From: Entoloma clypeatum
Taxonomy: Eukaryota; Basidiomycota; Agaricomycetes; Agaricales; Entolomataceae
DNA length: 64,000 nucleotides
Assembly (NCBI GenBank): GCA_963565915.1
Contig: OY751485.1
Coordinates: 4,030,001 to 4,094,000 of the forward strand
Direction of reading: 5' to 3'
In this document: piece after piece, positions 53,502 through 64,000 of the stretch
Layout: every line of letters begins with the position of its first letter
How positions within the stretch are numbered: position 1 is the stretch's first letter
Made by a program: the position numbers and the translations under genes
The notes under the pieces: model-generated
Told to the model about the DNA's origin: nothing
Seen by the model: only the letters and a program-made list of their open reading frames with translations
The model's database searches: none

Positions 53502-55403
53502 CTAATAAAACGGTACTGGCAATCCCTTAAGCCAGAGTGCCCTGTATGGGGATTCCTGAGTGATGCCTACCCTTGCAAGGAAGAGATTACCCACCATAGG
53601 ATCCCATGGTGGGAGAACAATTTTCTCCCCAAATTCAAAGACCTTTACAAGCTCCTTCGGAGCGAGAGTCTTTGGTACAACAACCTGGTACACAAACCTG
53701 CACCATGCATAAGTTGGTATCCAAAATGTAAATGTGACGAACTCACTCCTCGAACCAACGATCGGTCATGACAAACCAGCCCTTGTCTCCAGCTGTTTCG
53801 CCCCAGGAATTTTCGACTTTGTAACGAATAGGCTTGCCATTCACGTCCAAATGAACACCTGAGATGACCATAGCATGTGTCATAGCAGACTCGTTGACTT
53901 GCAAGCGCTCCGCTTTCGTGAGGCCCAGGGTGATGTCAAAAGCATTCTGCAAAAGGTTTAGTTCAAATAGGAAATGAACCTCTCGCAAGGCAGACCTCGT
54001 ATTCTAACAGGGCTGTATCCATGATACCAGACTCAGTATCAGAGAACTTGCCGACATCGCATCCGAAGAAGACTGGTTGCCCAGCTTTGATCATCTATTC
54101 CAGGCAGTAGTCGATGAGATGTGGGAGTGTTCACGACGGGCTATAAACTACCTTGACGACCACACTCTTCATATTCTCTATCTCTGTGTTCACATCTAGA
54201 CAGAATATATCATTATGAGGTGGCCCTCAATTGGGTGAACATACATAGAATAGGGCGACCGCCCCATATATTACCAAGCTTGTCGACGGTATATAACTTG
54301 GAATACTCGTTGCGAGGGTCATTGATGAGGGAGAATGATTCGCCGAGCTTAAAAGAGTGGAGCATGAGTTTACAAAGAGTACGGTGAGCTCTGGCACGCA
54401 CTGGATACGGCTTGGAGGTGAAAGTTCGGGCAAACTCAAGGGGTGTGCCTTCCCATTTACCAACTTTGCCGTCGGCATCGATGTATTCCCAGAGGAACTT
54501 GTCGTGAGGACTCAGAGGTACACCAAGAGTAGCGGTCATGATGGCATAAATTTCCTTCAACAAATCTTCCTTCTTGGCCCGGAGAGTGGCAGTGAGGATG
54601 TCTTGGGGAACCAGAGCAGCCTGGAGGGATGCAAAGAGACGGCGGAGAATCAAGGCGTGTTCGCGAAGCTTAGTCTTGACGAGGCTGTTGAGAGGACCAG
54701 ACAATGAAGAATGAGTCGACTCGGGATAGATGGACTGGGGGACAATGCCATATTGATGAATAAGATTGACAACCATGTCCCACTGACCGCCGTCGCTGAC
54801 GAGGTCGCCAGAGAGATGACTTATGAGTCTGTCATCAATAGGAAGGTTGGCATTCTCGATAGAAAGTTCGAGGTAATAATTGGCCTTGTTTAGCTTGTCC
54901 CAGAAGAAGAGATAAGACTGCAAAAAATGGAAGTCGTAGGAAGGGGGCTTCTCGCAGAAAGAAGAAGGGACAGGTACCTGAGAGAGCTGGAAGTCACTGA
55001 GCTTGAGGGACTTCATGATGGCATAGCGGATGACATTGGTGGTGGCAAAAAGCCAGCACCTGCCGCTGCTCTTCTGGTTGGTGATCGGCCCAGTCTTGAA
55101 GTCGATGGCAGTGTTGAAGACATGGATGTCCGCAATCCGGGCGGAGCGAGAGATGAGTGCGGTCTTGAGGTTCGTATGGGAGAGGATGGTGCGGGCTAGC
55201 TGAAGCTTGGGATTGGCGGACGCCTCGTCCTCCCAGGCGGCGACGGCATCGCTAGACAGGGAGCCATCGACAGAGGATAAACGGAGGGAAGCGAGGGAGG
55301 CGAGGGTGTACGAATAGGTCTTCTCATCGCCGGCGACGACTTCGAGGACGGGTTGCTGGACAGTGGGGGCGGCGACGGTGGGCTTGGATGGTGCAGAACC
55401 CAT
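53502..55403 (-). CDS. bleomycin hydrolase, papain-family aminopeptidase (C1B)
   Basis: A cytosolic cysteine aminopeptidase, homologue of yeast Lap3/Blh1. Start MGSAPSKPTVAAPTVQQ at 55403 fits the N-myristoylation pattern (Gly2, Ser6). The catalytic Cys is in NQKSSGRCWLFA (about 55065), His in THAMVISGVHLDVNG (about 53880) and Asn in KVENSWGE (about 53820). Other family motifs are SDGGQWDMVVNLIHQYG, VPQSIYPES and, after introns, GQPVFFGCDVGKF and SGIMDTALL. The C-terminus reads LPPWDPM, then either GLPVPFY after a 3' intron or a readthrough tail; the family usually ends DPMGALA. It starts 32 bp from the divergent paraoxonase-like gene. Confidence 0.92.
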
Positions 55404-55435
55404 GGTGATGACAGGAGGACTGATTTCATTTCCAT
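55404..55435. promoter_or_regulatory. 32-bp gap between divergent start codons
   Basis: The bleomycin hydrolase ATG (55403, minus) and the first ATG of the paraoxonase-like gene (55436, plus) are 32 bases apart. If the plus gene starts at its next ATG (55457), the gap is 53 bases. Promoter elements must lie inside one or both transcribed regions. Confidence 0.5.
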
Positions 55436-56938
55436 ATGACCGTCGGCCCTATCTCCATGTGGTCTGCTCTCGCCATCCTCCTCGTCGCCGTCGCCGGCGG
55501 TCTCTACCCCTTCTATCTCAGTCCCCTCCTCCAACAACTGGGCCCTAACCGCGTCGTGGAACCTATTGGCAATACGAATTGCATCACCGTCCCCGAGCTC
55601 CAAGCCTGCGAGAGTGAGCGTCCCCCCTGTCTGCTGCCACCGTTCTCACCGACTGGCACCGGCAGAGATTGTGCTCCACCAACCCACAGGTGTCCTCTAT
55701 CTTGCATGCTCGACTCCGTCCAGTCGTGCGGCGTGGACCCCTGCTCTCGGCCGCCTCAACGCAACCGGCGCACGCAACGACTATGTGGCCACATATGACC
55801 CTCCTTCCTCTCAAATCACGCGTCTCAGCCTGGCCAACTTTACGGGTGCCCGTGGACTTTCGCTCCACGGAATGGATGTTGTACCTTCATCCTCTGACCC
55901 TTCAGTACTTTTTGTTTTTCTTGTCAATCATCGTCCCCCTGTCGACGAACACTCTGCCCCGCTGGTCGGCGCGGACTCCTCCGTAGAAATCTTCCGGACC
56001 ACTATCGGCAGTGATACTATGACCCATATCCGCACCGTGGAAGATCCTGTCATACAGACTCCCAATGATCTCGTTGGCAGTCCAGACGGAGAGAGCTTTT
56101 ATTTCACCAATGACCATGGTGAGAAGGTCGGAATTGTGAGTTCTTTCGGGACAATCGTTCAGATTGTCTTCCACAATCGATCAACAGTTGCGCCAATTTG
56201 ATTTCTTCGGGCGTTCCACATCCTCCATTGGTTATTGTCACCTTGAACACGGCTGCAAATACGCCATTTCTCACATGCATGGAAACAATGGAATCGCGCG
56301 AGCCAAAAACGACACTTTCTATGTCGCGAATTCGTTCAGCGGTGCTATAAGTGTTCTTGAGAGGCAGATTGACAATACCCTTGTTCTTGTCGACGGCATG
56401 AAAATAGGTGAGCCTCTGTTGCTATCGTGTACTTCCCCGTGCTGATTGTCGCCCGTCAAGATCGTGGTCTGGATAATTTGTCCTTAGATGCTGATGATGT
56501 CCTCTGGGCAGCCGGTAATTGAGCCTATCATCTTCTGCACTGATGGCTCGTTCGGACTCCTTTCATCTTAGGTTTTCCGAATGTCCTGACTTTTGTCTTC
56601 AAACATGCTGCAAACTCCTCAATACCATCACCGGCTTCTGCGCACCGGATTTCATTGAACACAGGCCCTGCCTCCTTTTATGGAACGAAATACAAATTAG
56701 AGAAGGCACGCATATCTCGTGTATGTCGACATGTAACACCGTCTCATGTTTCACCAGATTTTTGAGGATGACGGTAACATCGCTTCTGGCATAACTTCTG
56801 TGATTCACGATGCTGAAAAACGGTTGCTGTTTCTTCATGGTAAGCATTTCTTTCTTGTCAGGAGGACCCAGGTGTTCTGAGGGCTCGTTTCTGGTAGGCT
56901 TGGCGGCTCCTCAGTTGGCGGTATGCAAGATGTCATGA
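55436..56938 (+). CDS. paraoxonase/arylesterase-like six-bladed beta-propeller with membrane anchor
   Basis: Start MTVGPISMWSALAILLVAVA gives a signal anchor like that of PON enzymes. After an intron: IVLHQPTGVLYLACS, LSLHGMDVVPSSSDPS, VFLVNHRPPVDE, VIQTPNDLVGSPDGESFYFTND and, across further introns, HGNNGIARAKNDTFYVANS, GLDNLSLDADDVLWAAG and FPNVLTFVFKHA. The Asn and Asp residues in PNDLVG, NGIA and LDNLS are calcium-binding positions in the PON family. The last exon reads GLAAPQLAVCKMS with TGA at 56936. It likely hydrolyses lactones or esters in the secretory pathway, substrate unknown. About six introns. Confidence 0.85.
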
Positions 56939-57266
56939 TTTATTCGTACATCCTCTACTCCCTGAACTTTGTATATCAGCCTGAAGGAGCTCTCTGTAAA
57001 CTATGAAAAGGCATACCCTCGTCGATACATTCGTTGCTGAGAGAACAGGAGTCTTCATTTGGTCTTATGTGACTCCTGGTAGTAGATGTGTTTTCGATGT
57101 GCGTGATCAGAGAGGCAAAGGGAGTACATAAGGAAACGTCTCATTACTCCCAAATCACACGTCCAGCCTCTGCGCTCTTTTCTTCATACTCAACTATGCG
57201 ATCTTTCAAGGACATGCATCTGCTGGAAGTTCGTGATTCGTATCTCTTCGACTATGTGTACACCCA

Positions 57267-59399
57267 CTTGCTGTTGTAATCAAGGTCACCGTACCAGGAT
57301 TGGCCTACATATGCGTCGGGGGGTTTGTTGTCGGGGTCAGTCTTCTTCCTGACATCGCTCGCTCTTCCTCCCAGCACACTCAGTTGACGAATCATGTTGT
57401 CTGTTCCAGTTTTCTATGTTTTCGCTCCTCATAAAAGAAAAAGTACGAATTCAGGCATGTTCCACCTCGCCCGCATTGACCTCACTTTCATCAGCTGTAC
57501 ATCAACGAAGTTGTCCTTGGGACCGCTTTCGGGGTGCTCATTGGGCCGCATGTCGGAAATGTTCTCGATCCACGGTCCTGGGCCTCGGACGTCAATTTCC
57601 TCACCATGGAAGTAACCCGTATCGTTCTTGCAACCGGCTTGTTTGCAATTGGAGTCGAACTTCCTCGATCATACATGGCCAAGCATGCAAAAAGTCTCTT
57701 TGCTATGGTAGTCCCTACCATGGCAATAGGTTGGGTAATTGTGGCTGGTATGAAGTTCTCCGTCCCTGAATCGGCGCCAAACCACTTCTGCTGATCCCTT
57801 ACTTCCTATGCAGCTATCATGCACGGGCTTTTTAAAGGCCTCGACTTCATTTCTTGCCTTGCTATCGCCGCCTGCTTAACCCCCACAGATCCGATTATCT
57901 GTGCGGCAATCGTCGGTAAGTTGCCCTTCAAGTTATTTTCTGACTCACCAAATCATTCATTTTCTTGCAGGCGGCAGATATGCCAAACAACACGTGCCTC
58001 TGAACCTGCGTCAGATTCTGTCTGCGGAGTCAGCAGCAAATGATGGACTGGCTTTCCCCTTTCTTTCCTTGGCAATTTATCTCACCCTTGATTCGACGCC
58101 TCGTGAAGCCATCACCGATTGGATCGTTTTTGGTTGGTTGTGTGAGTTTTGCTCCCCAGTGCCTTTGTTCAGAATGACCGATCTCATGATCGAAAGACCA
58201 AGTAATACTGGGCACCGTCATTGGCGCTATACTAGGTAACCCCTTGATGTCAATCGACGGGAATGCTGTTGATACGATTCCGCAGGCCTCGTGTTCTCAC
58301 AACTCATGAAGTATTCTCATCAGAAAGGCTTCATCGATCGTCAATCATATGTTGCACAATTTCTTGCTCTTGCTATCTTCATCACAGGCATAGTGAGGAC
58401 CCTTGGTAGTGATGATCTTTTGGCAGCCTTTGCAGCAGGTATAATTCTGATTTTATCAAATCTCAAATGTACTTGCTTTAACTACAAGCAGGAAGCGCAA
58501 TTTCCTGGGATGGAGAATTCAATGACCATACCGAAGACGAGGTTTTCTCTTCCGTCGTTGACCTCGTCCTCAACTGTGCTTGTTTCGTGTATATCGGTGC
58601 TTGGCTCCCTTTCGATTCATTCAACAGTCCCGATCTCGGCATTGTTCCCTGGCGCTTGTCGGTGCTTTTCCTAGCTATTCTTGTCCTCCGACGGATACCA
58701 GCCGTCCTCATGTTATATAGGTGGATTCCCGAGATTAGGACATGGCGTGAGGCTTTGTTTTCCGGTCATTTCGGTGAATCCATTCGGTTGCTTCTTTTAT
58801 TATATGCCATTGCTCATTTACGTTGGCAGGTCCCGTGAGCCTGGCGATTTTGAATGTTCCTATGAAGTCTCACCCTTTCATAGATGGGCGTTGGGGCCAT
58901 CTTTGTTTCTTCTTTGGCATTGAACAAACTACCAATCCCCCAAAACCCTCCTCAAACACAGCAAGAACTCCTTTCTGCATCCTTGCAGCCCATCGTATCT
59001 TTCGTGGTGTTGGGCTCCATAATCATTCGTGAGTGGATGCAATTTTCCAAGCATATTCACGTTTCAAGATCGTTCCTATCTCTAGATGGCCTTTCGATCC
59101 CTTTCTTCTCGCTCAGCAAGAACACGATATCGCTGACAAACACGCTCACCTTCCTGTCTGCCAATCGAACTCCAGACTGGCTTATTGGGATACGTGATGC
59201 ATCGGCCTTGGATCCCAAGTTGCCCGTTACTCCTGCATCTGCTCCAGAAATCGGCCGTTTCCAGGAGACTTTGCAAGATGCAAGCATGGTAACAGGGTCG
59301 TCAAACTCGCGGGCCCGTGCCATGCCAGAAGGACGCGCGGACACCGGCAACGAGACAGCCTCAGCAAAACAAACCGTACACTACCCCCTGCCTCAATAA
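57267..59399 (+). CDS. Na+/H+ antiporter (Nha1/Sod2 type), tandem copy 1
   Basis: Plasma-membrane cation/proton antiporter. Supported exons start with AVVIKVTVPGLAYICVGGF (about 57267); the initiator exon upstream was not resolved. Then FSLLIKEK, LYINEVVLGTAFGVLIGPH, MEVTRIVLATGLFAIGVELP and the transport-core motif CLAIAACLTPTDPIICAAIVG with Asp (about 57855-57915). Next come SAESAANDGLAFPFLSL with the second key Asp, GIVRTLGSDDLLAAFAAG and YIGAWLPFDSFN. The C-terminal tail from 59085 is short for yeast Nha1 and rich in Ser/Pro, ending HYPLPQ at 59399. Introns are short. It has a closely similar paralogue directly downstream. Confidence 0.88.
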
Positions 59400-59999
59400 C
59401 GCTGGCTACGGGCTCCTTACTTAACAGGGGCCTTTGCGGCGATAGCCACGGCAAGTTGTCGTCGCAACATTCTAGATACAGACGAATGATTGTTGACGTG
59501 TGCATCTAATGTACACAACCGGGTGCAATATCATGAAATTTTTCTGGTTCAATCCTCAATTCAAGGGTCTTATGAAGACTGCAATCCTCTGAGATATTGG
59601 GTGTCACTTGTCCGCCATACTCACAAAGATTTCTTGGTGAGGCTTTACTACTGCAATGTTGAAATTAACAATCAGTGGAACGCACCCCATACCTCACCGA
59701 ATACATGCTACTACATGCAACATTGGCAGTTGTTCGTCAGGGTCAACGCTCATTCAAGTCCAAGTGACACCAGCGAGTCAAGCATTCAAAACGCCAATTC
59801 TATGGCATGCTCTAAATCAAGTCGTTGCACGCGTCGACCCGACGCATGGAAGTCTTGTGTCAACCTGCGGACATACCGTTTCTCGACCCAGTGGAGTCTT
59901 CCCTAACGTGAAAGGTGAAACAACTCGAGAAATGAGGCATAATCTATAAAGGACGAATCCGCTGAGCGAGCAGGCAACATAAACTCAACAAAATCCAAG
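59400..59999. other. intergenic between tandem antiporters
   Basis: No recognisable gene. It serves as terminator and promoter region between the two copies. Confidence 0.5.
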
Positions 60000-62129
60000 A
60001 TGGGTGTGGAGTTGCTCGAAGTATCATCCAAGTTTTATCATACCTCGAGACCCCTCGCTTAGCCGTGTTCAAGATAGCTGCACCTGGATTGGCATACATA
60101 TGTCTGGGAGGTTTTCTGGTTGCGGTCGGTCTTTTCTAGAGTTCCTCTTCAGGGCACACGCTCATGTTTTCAATGATCATCCTTCAACCATCCAGTTCTC
60201 AATGTGTTCACTTTTTCTGAAGGAAAAGGGAGGCGAAATGTGGAATGTTGTCAGACGTTCACTTTCTCATGAACGTTACAGCTTCTCATTAACGAAGTCG
60301 TTCTTGGTACCGGCTTTGGAATTCTCATAGGCCCCTATGGCGCCGACATCATCAATCCCAGAACTTGGACAGGAGATACGAATCTCCTGACAATGGAAGT
60401 CATGCGTATGATACTTGCCATTGGCTTGTTTGCTATCGGTGTCGAACTACCTTCGAAATACATGGCACACCATGCAAAGAGTCTCGTAGCGTCGGTGGTT
60501 CCCACAATGGCTATTGGATGGGGCATCGTTTCAGGTGCGTTCTGACTTCGTGGCTCGGGGTAACCTGTATTCTGAAGTTAACTCGCGAAGGTTTCATATA
60601 TGCTGTCTTCCCAAAACTCAATTACATTTCCTGCCTCGCGATTGCCGCCTGTCTGACTCCTACAGATCCTGTAATCTGCGCAGCAATAGTTGGTGAGTTG
60701 GTTCTCTTGTTAATTGATTCGTACTCATGTGGCCTCGTCAGGTGGAAAATATGCCCAAAGCCATGTGTCGGAAGAACTGCGCCACCTTCTCTCCGCCGAA
60801 TCCGCAGCAAATGATGGGATGGCGTTTCCTTTCTTGACAATATCCCTCTATCTCATTCTCGATCCCACACTCCGCGTTACCACTACTCATTGGGTACTGG
60901 TCGGCTGGTTGTGTATGTATGCTTCTTTTTCTTAATCCCATGCCAGATCTATTAGTGGTCATTCATTGCTTACCAGTTACTCTCCAGACCAAGTCGTTCT
61001 CGGCACGATATCTGGTGCTTTAATAGGCACGTATTGCATCTTATTCACGAGGATTCTTCGTTCATCTTTCAAGTATTCCAGGTCTGGCATGCTCTCATCT
61101 GTTGAAGTTCTCCCACAAACGAAGCTACATCGACCAAGATTCTTACGTTGTGCAGTTCATCGCTCTGGTCACCTTCACCACGGGATTCGTGAGGACGATC
61201 GGCAGTGACGACCTATTGGCGGTCTTTGCTGCAGGCTTGTTCTCTTTTTTACTCCTTTTCCTAACGATAATGGTCTCATCGAATCCTTCTAGGGTGTGCC
61301 ATTTCATGGGACGGAAGCTTCAAAAAATACACAGAAGACAAGTCCTTTGCTTCTGTCATCGAGTTTGTTTTCAACTGTGCCGGATTCATCTATATTGGCG
61401 CCTGGCTCCCTTTCGAGTCCTTCAACGACCCTGCACTTGGTATCGTTATCTGGCGTTTGATCGTCCTCTTGCTCTGCATCCTAGCATTGCGAAGGATTCC
61501 GGCAGTCTTGGTTTTGTACAAGTGGATCCCAGAAATCACAACATGGCGTGAGGCTCTCTATTTCGGTCATTTTGGGAAGTAATACATCCTCATGACGAAC
61601 GCCATTCTTATGAACCCTCCATCGCAGGTCCAGTAAGTCTACGGACACCCAGAAATTGGTGATACTTATGTATCTCAACATTCGGCAGATGGGTATCGGG
61701 GCGATTTTCATCTCTTCGTTGGCCTTGCATGAGTTGCCGACTCCGCACAATCCGCCCCAAGACAGCAAAGAGCTTCTCGCGGCGTATATGGAGGTCATCG
61801 TGAGTTTTGTAGTTTTGGGATCGATAATTATACGTAAGGTTTACTCTCGATGTCTGTCGGGGACGCATAACTAATGGTATACACCTTCAGATGGTCTTTC
61901 AATCCCTATCATCTCTCTTAGTAGATTCATCGGTCCGGAGAGCCTATCTTTCGCCGTCAAACTTGCAACTGTTTCCTTCCATCGGAGGGCCAGGTTACGG
62001 AGACTCCTGAGGCCTTTCCACTCCGACAAAATGATTCCATCGTCCCTGTCAGTTCCAAACGAGTCGATCTCTAGGCCGCAAGCTGCGATGGGCTGCGATG
62101 AAAATGTCATCGCGGCTGCCATTGCCTAA
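60000..62129 (+). CDS. Na+/H+ antiporter (Nha1/Sod2 type), tandem copy 2
   Basis: Parallel to copy 1. An ATG at 60000 followed by a 59-bp intron (60004-60062) gives MAVFKIAAPGLAYICLGGF. Later exons: INEVVLGTGFGILIGPYG, LTMEVMRMILAIGLFAIGVEL, the core NYISCLAIAACLTPTDPVIC, SAESAANDGMAFPFLTI, GFVRTIGSDDLLAVFAAG, YIGAWLPFESFND and LRRIPAVLVLYKWIPEITTW, then GIGAIFISSLALHELPTP. The tail is shorter than that of copy 1 and ends NVIAAAIA with TAA at 62127. Conserved Asp residues of the transport core are kept in both copies. The exact exon near 60130-60300 was not resolved. Confidence 0.85.
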
Positions 62130-62302
62130 GGTATGATATCTTATATAGCTTCTACGTACATATGCCAAGTATCTACCTACATCTGACACAGGGTCGAGGT
62201 ACCATGCATAGACTGTATACATGTACATAACAGAGACTCGCTGGCAACACCCCTGCTCCATCCAATGAAAATCACGCATTGAGGACAACAGCAGGACTGC
62301 AT

Positions 62303-64000
62303 TTACTCAAATGGATTTGTCCGACCTGCCTGAAGAGAACTTGTAATTGAGCGGGGGGCATCGGGTCATTCCAGCAGGCGATTACCTGATAGTCCCCTCC
62401 CCGGTCTGGCCCTTCATTGCAACCGCACAACCAATCATGCCACCATCTCATCTCCCTCGGAGGTTCGGGCGGTTCGCGTGAACCCGTCATGCTTGGAGGG
62501 GAGGTCGGACGATGAGGAGTGTCAACAGGCGGGGGAGGGGTGCGTGGTGGTGGTAAATCGAGTGGCCGTGGTGGTGGTGGTGCTCTCGACCCAGAGGAAG
62601 TTGGGGAAGGAAGTAGGGCAGAATTGGAGGTGGAGGGATGGAGATGGATGTCCAAGGAGGTGTTAATGGAAGCCTTCTGTGAGTATGCGTCGGCGAAAGG
62701 GGAGATGGGCTCTGGAGGGTTAGCAAACGGGTCGTCCGACTCTGCAAAGCTCCTCATGGAAGAGGATGGGGATGGGGAAGGGGTGGGCGTCGGGCTAGCA
62801 TTTATAGCTTCCATAGCAGCAGTGCTGACGTTTTCCTGTGATCCTAGGGGGACATGGGTTCCGAGGTCTTTCGTTGTCGGCCGCTGCGAGCTCCTCCCTG
62901 TCAATAACAGACTGGCTCGTCCGGTTATTTCTCCCAGTACAGACGACGTCGGTTGCATAGAATCCCTTGCGTGTTTTCTCCGTTGTCGTTCGGCTACTTC
63001 CCATCGCCTCAAGTTCTATGAAATGAAGGATCTGAGGACCATTTTCTAAACACAGCCTAATATTTACCTCCTTGACTTGTCGTGTCTCTGCCTCGTTGTC
63101 GTTCATGGGTGGATATGTCGAAGGATCCGTTTCGTCGAACCGTTCGTCACTGTCAAATTGGTCCAACGGGATATCTGCCTCTTTCTGTTTGCCTTTAGTG
63201 GCCGAGGTACCAGCCTCGTCAGGAAGCCATGTCCGTCCATATGTAGAGGCGCTTGTTGAGGGAGATGGGGCCGACGGAGAAAGCGAACGTGGGGTGACCG
63301 TCTCTATGGACGAAATGGAGGTCATGGGTATGTGTTGAGTCCGCTGTGCGTGTGCTTAAGTCTAAGATCAGGTATGTACCAATCTCGTGACGCGTATATT
63401 GTCCATAAGACTAGTCTACACACGGTCTGCAACCAAGAACGATAACGGTTCGGGGGTCAGAATCGTCCGTCTCCCTTCTTCCAACTATCATCATACTCAA
63501 AAGTCGCCTCTTCAGCCATGTCATGTCGTAATCCAGACGATTTGGGAGCACTGTTGTGCAATATCGGCACATTATCATCGTACAATGCGGTCTGGGCGCT
63601 ATTGCCGTTCCCAGGCAGGGAAAGAATCGATGCACGAGCAGTTTCTCTCATCTGCTGGAGATTCTGATGGAAAGCATTCTAGAAAGAGAAATAGATCAGT
63701 CATTTTCATGCGAGATGCCTTTCGACTAGACGAACTTGTTCACGCCAGTATTGGAGACGCTTCTCGCGCTCTTCATCACGCTGTTTCTTGTGAGTGAAGT
63801 AGAGGGCAAACAAGGTCCCGAACATTCCTATTTGTGAGAAGAAGAAATCAGAGCTCGACACAAAAAGACCGGCAAGACGGTAATCACCACCAAAGATGCC
63901 AAAGCCAACCAAAACGTAGACCCATGAGGCGAAGTGGTGTGGCACGGATGCACTCACACCACAGAGACCGGTGCTTTGACAATTCCACGTACTGCACCTG
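62303..64000 (-). CDS. uncharacterised membrane protein, N-terminus beyond window
   Basis: Partial at the right edge. From 63957 leftwards: VPHHFASWVYVLVGFGIFGG and DFFFSQIGMFGTLFALYFTHK, two hydrophobic segments, then a highly charged helix, KKQRDEEREKRLQYWREQ. After an intron come RETARASILSLPG, an acidic Ser/Thr-rich segment (63330-63070), another charged stretch (LRRWEVAERQRRKHA), and a long Pro/Ser-rich disordered tail. The tail holds REMRWWHDWLCGCNEGPDRGG and, after a final intron, AGRTNPFE with stop TAA complementary to 62303-62305. The NPF-containing end resembles an endocytic sorting motif. I do not recognise a family. Confidence 0.6.

Overview
The window is a fungal nuclear segment, most likely from an Agaricomycete (mushroom-forming basidiomycete). 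The host genes are dense and carry many 45-60 bp GT-AG introns. The transposon families (Ty3/gypsy with chromodomain, copia, BED-finger hAT, a Spt5/KOW-like expansion gene) are those typical of agarics. One 200-base assembly gap lies at 4418-4617. No rRNA, tRNA or CRISPR was recognised.

The left 26.5 kb is a nest of transposable elements. A hAT-type unit (about 26-7558) has matching ends, a hAT transposase on the minus strand (309-3239) and a Spt5/KOW-like gene on the plus strand (4618-7219), separated by a tandem repeat, a 210-bp hairpin and the gap. Next to it lies a decayed gypsy element (gypsy-1, 7563-26506). Gypsy-1 is interrupted by a second gypsy (gypsy-2, LTRs 9264-9804 and 20076-20607). 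Gypsy-2 in turn carries a copia element (13546-19354, 5-bp target duplication). The 3' half of gypsy-1 also holds a hAT element that looks intact (20950-24317, 19-bp terminal repeats, 8-bp target duplication). The in-frame nonsense codons I could place in the gypsy and copia genes are all TGA at positions where arginine CGA is expected, which points to CpG deamination as the main cause of decay.

From about 27.9 kb to the right edge the window is ordinary host genome: KGD2 (2-oxoglutarate dehydrogenase E2, minus) divergent from a CLIP-170-type CAP-Gly protein (plus); a membrane protein of unknown function; eIF3c; then, all on the minus strand, eIF2B-gamma, adenylylsulfate kinase, pyroglutamyl peptidase, a WRNIP1/Mgs1 AAA+ ATPase and an isoprenylcysteine methyltransferase-like enzyme. 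A Tc1/mariner-type MITE sits just upstream of the last of these. There follow ATP synthase OSCP (minus), a TRP/FLC-like membrane protein and a J-domain protein (plus), an uncharacterised membrane protein and bleomycin hydrolase (minus), a paraoxonase-like beta-propeller (plus), two tandem Na+/H+ antiporters (plus), and a partial membrane protein running off the right end (minus).

The host genes are mainly housekeeping (mitochondrial metabolism, translation initiation, sulfate assimilation, DNA damage tolerance, ion transport) and do not form a metabolic cluster. The most unusual part is the composite hAT unit with its Spt5-like passenger gene, followed by the antisense zinc-binding ORF in gypsy-2 and the half-tRNA primer site of the copia element.
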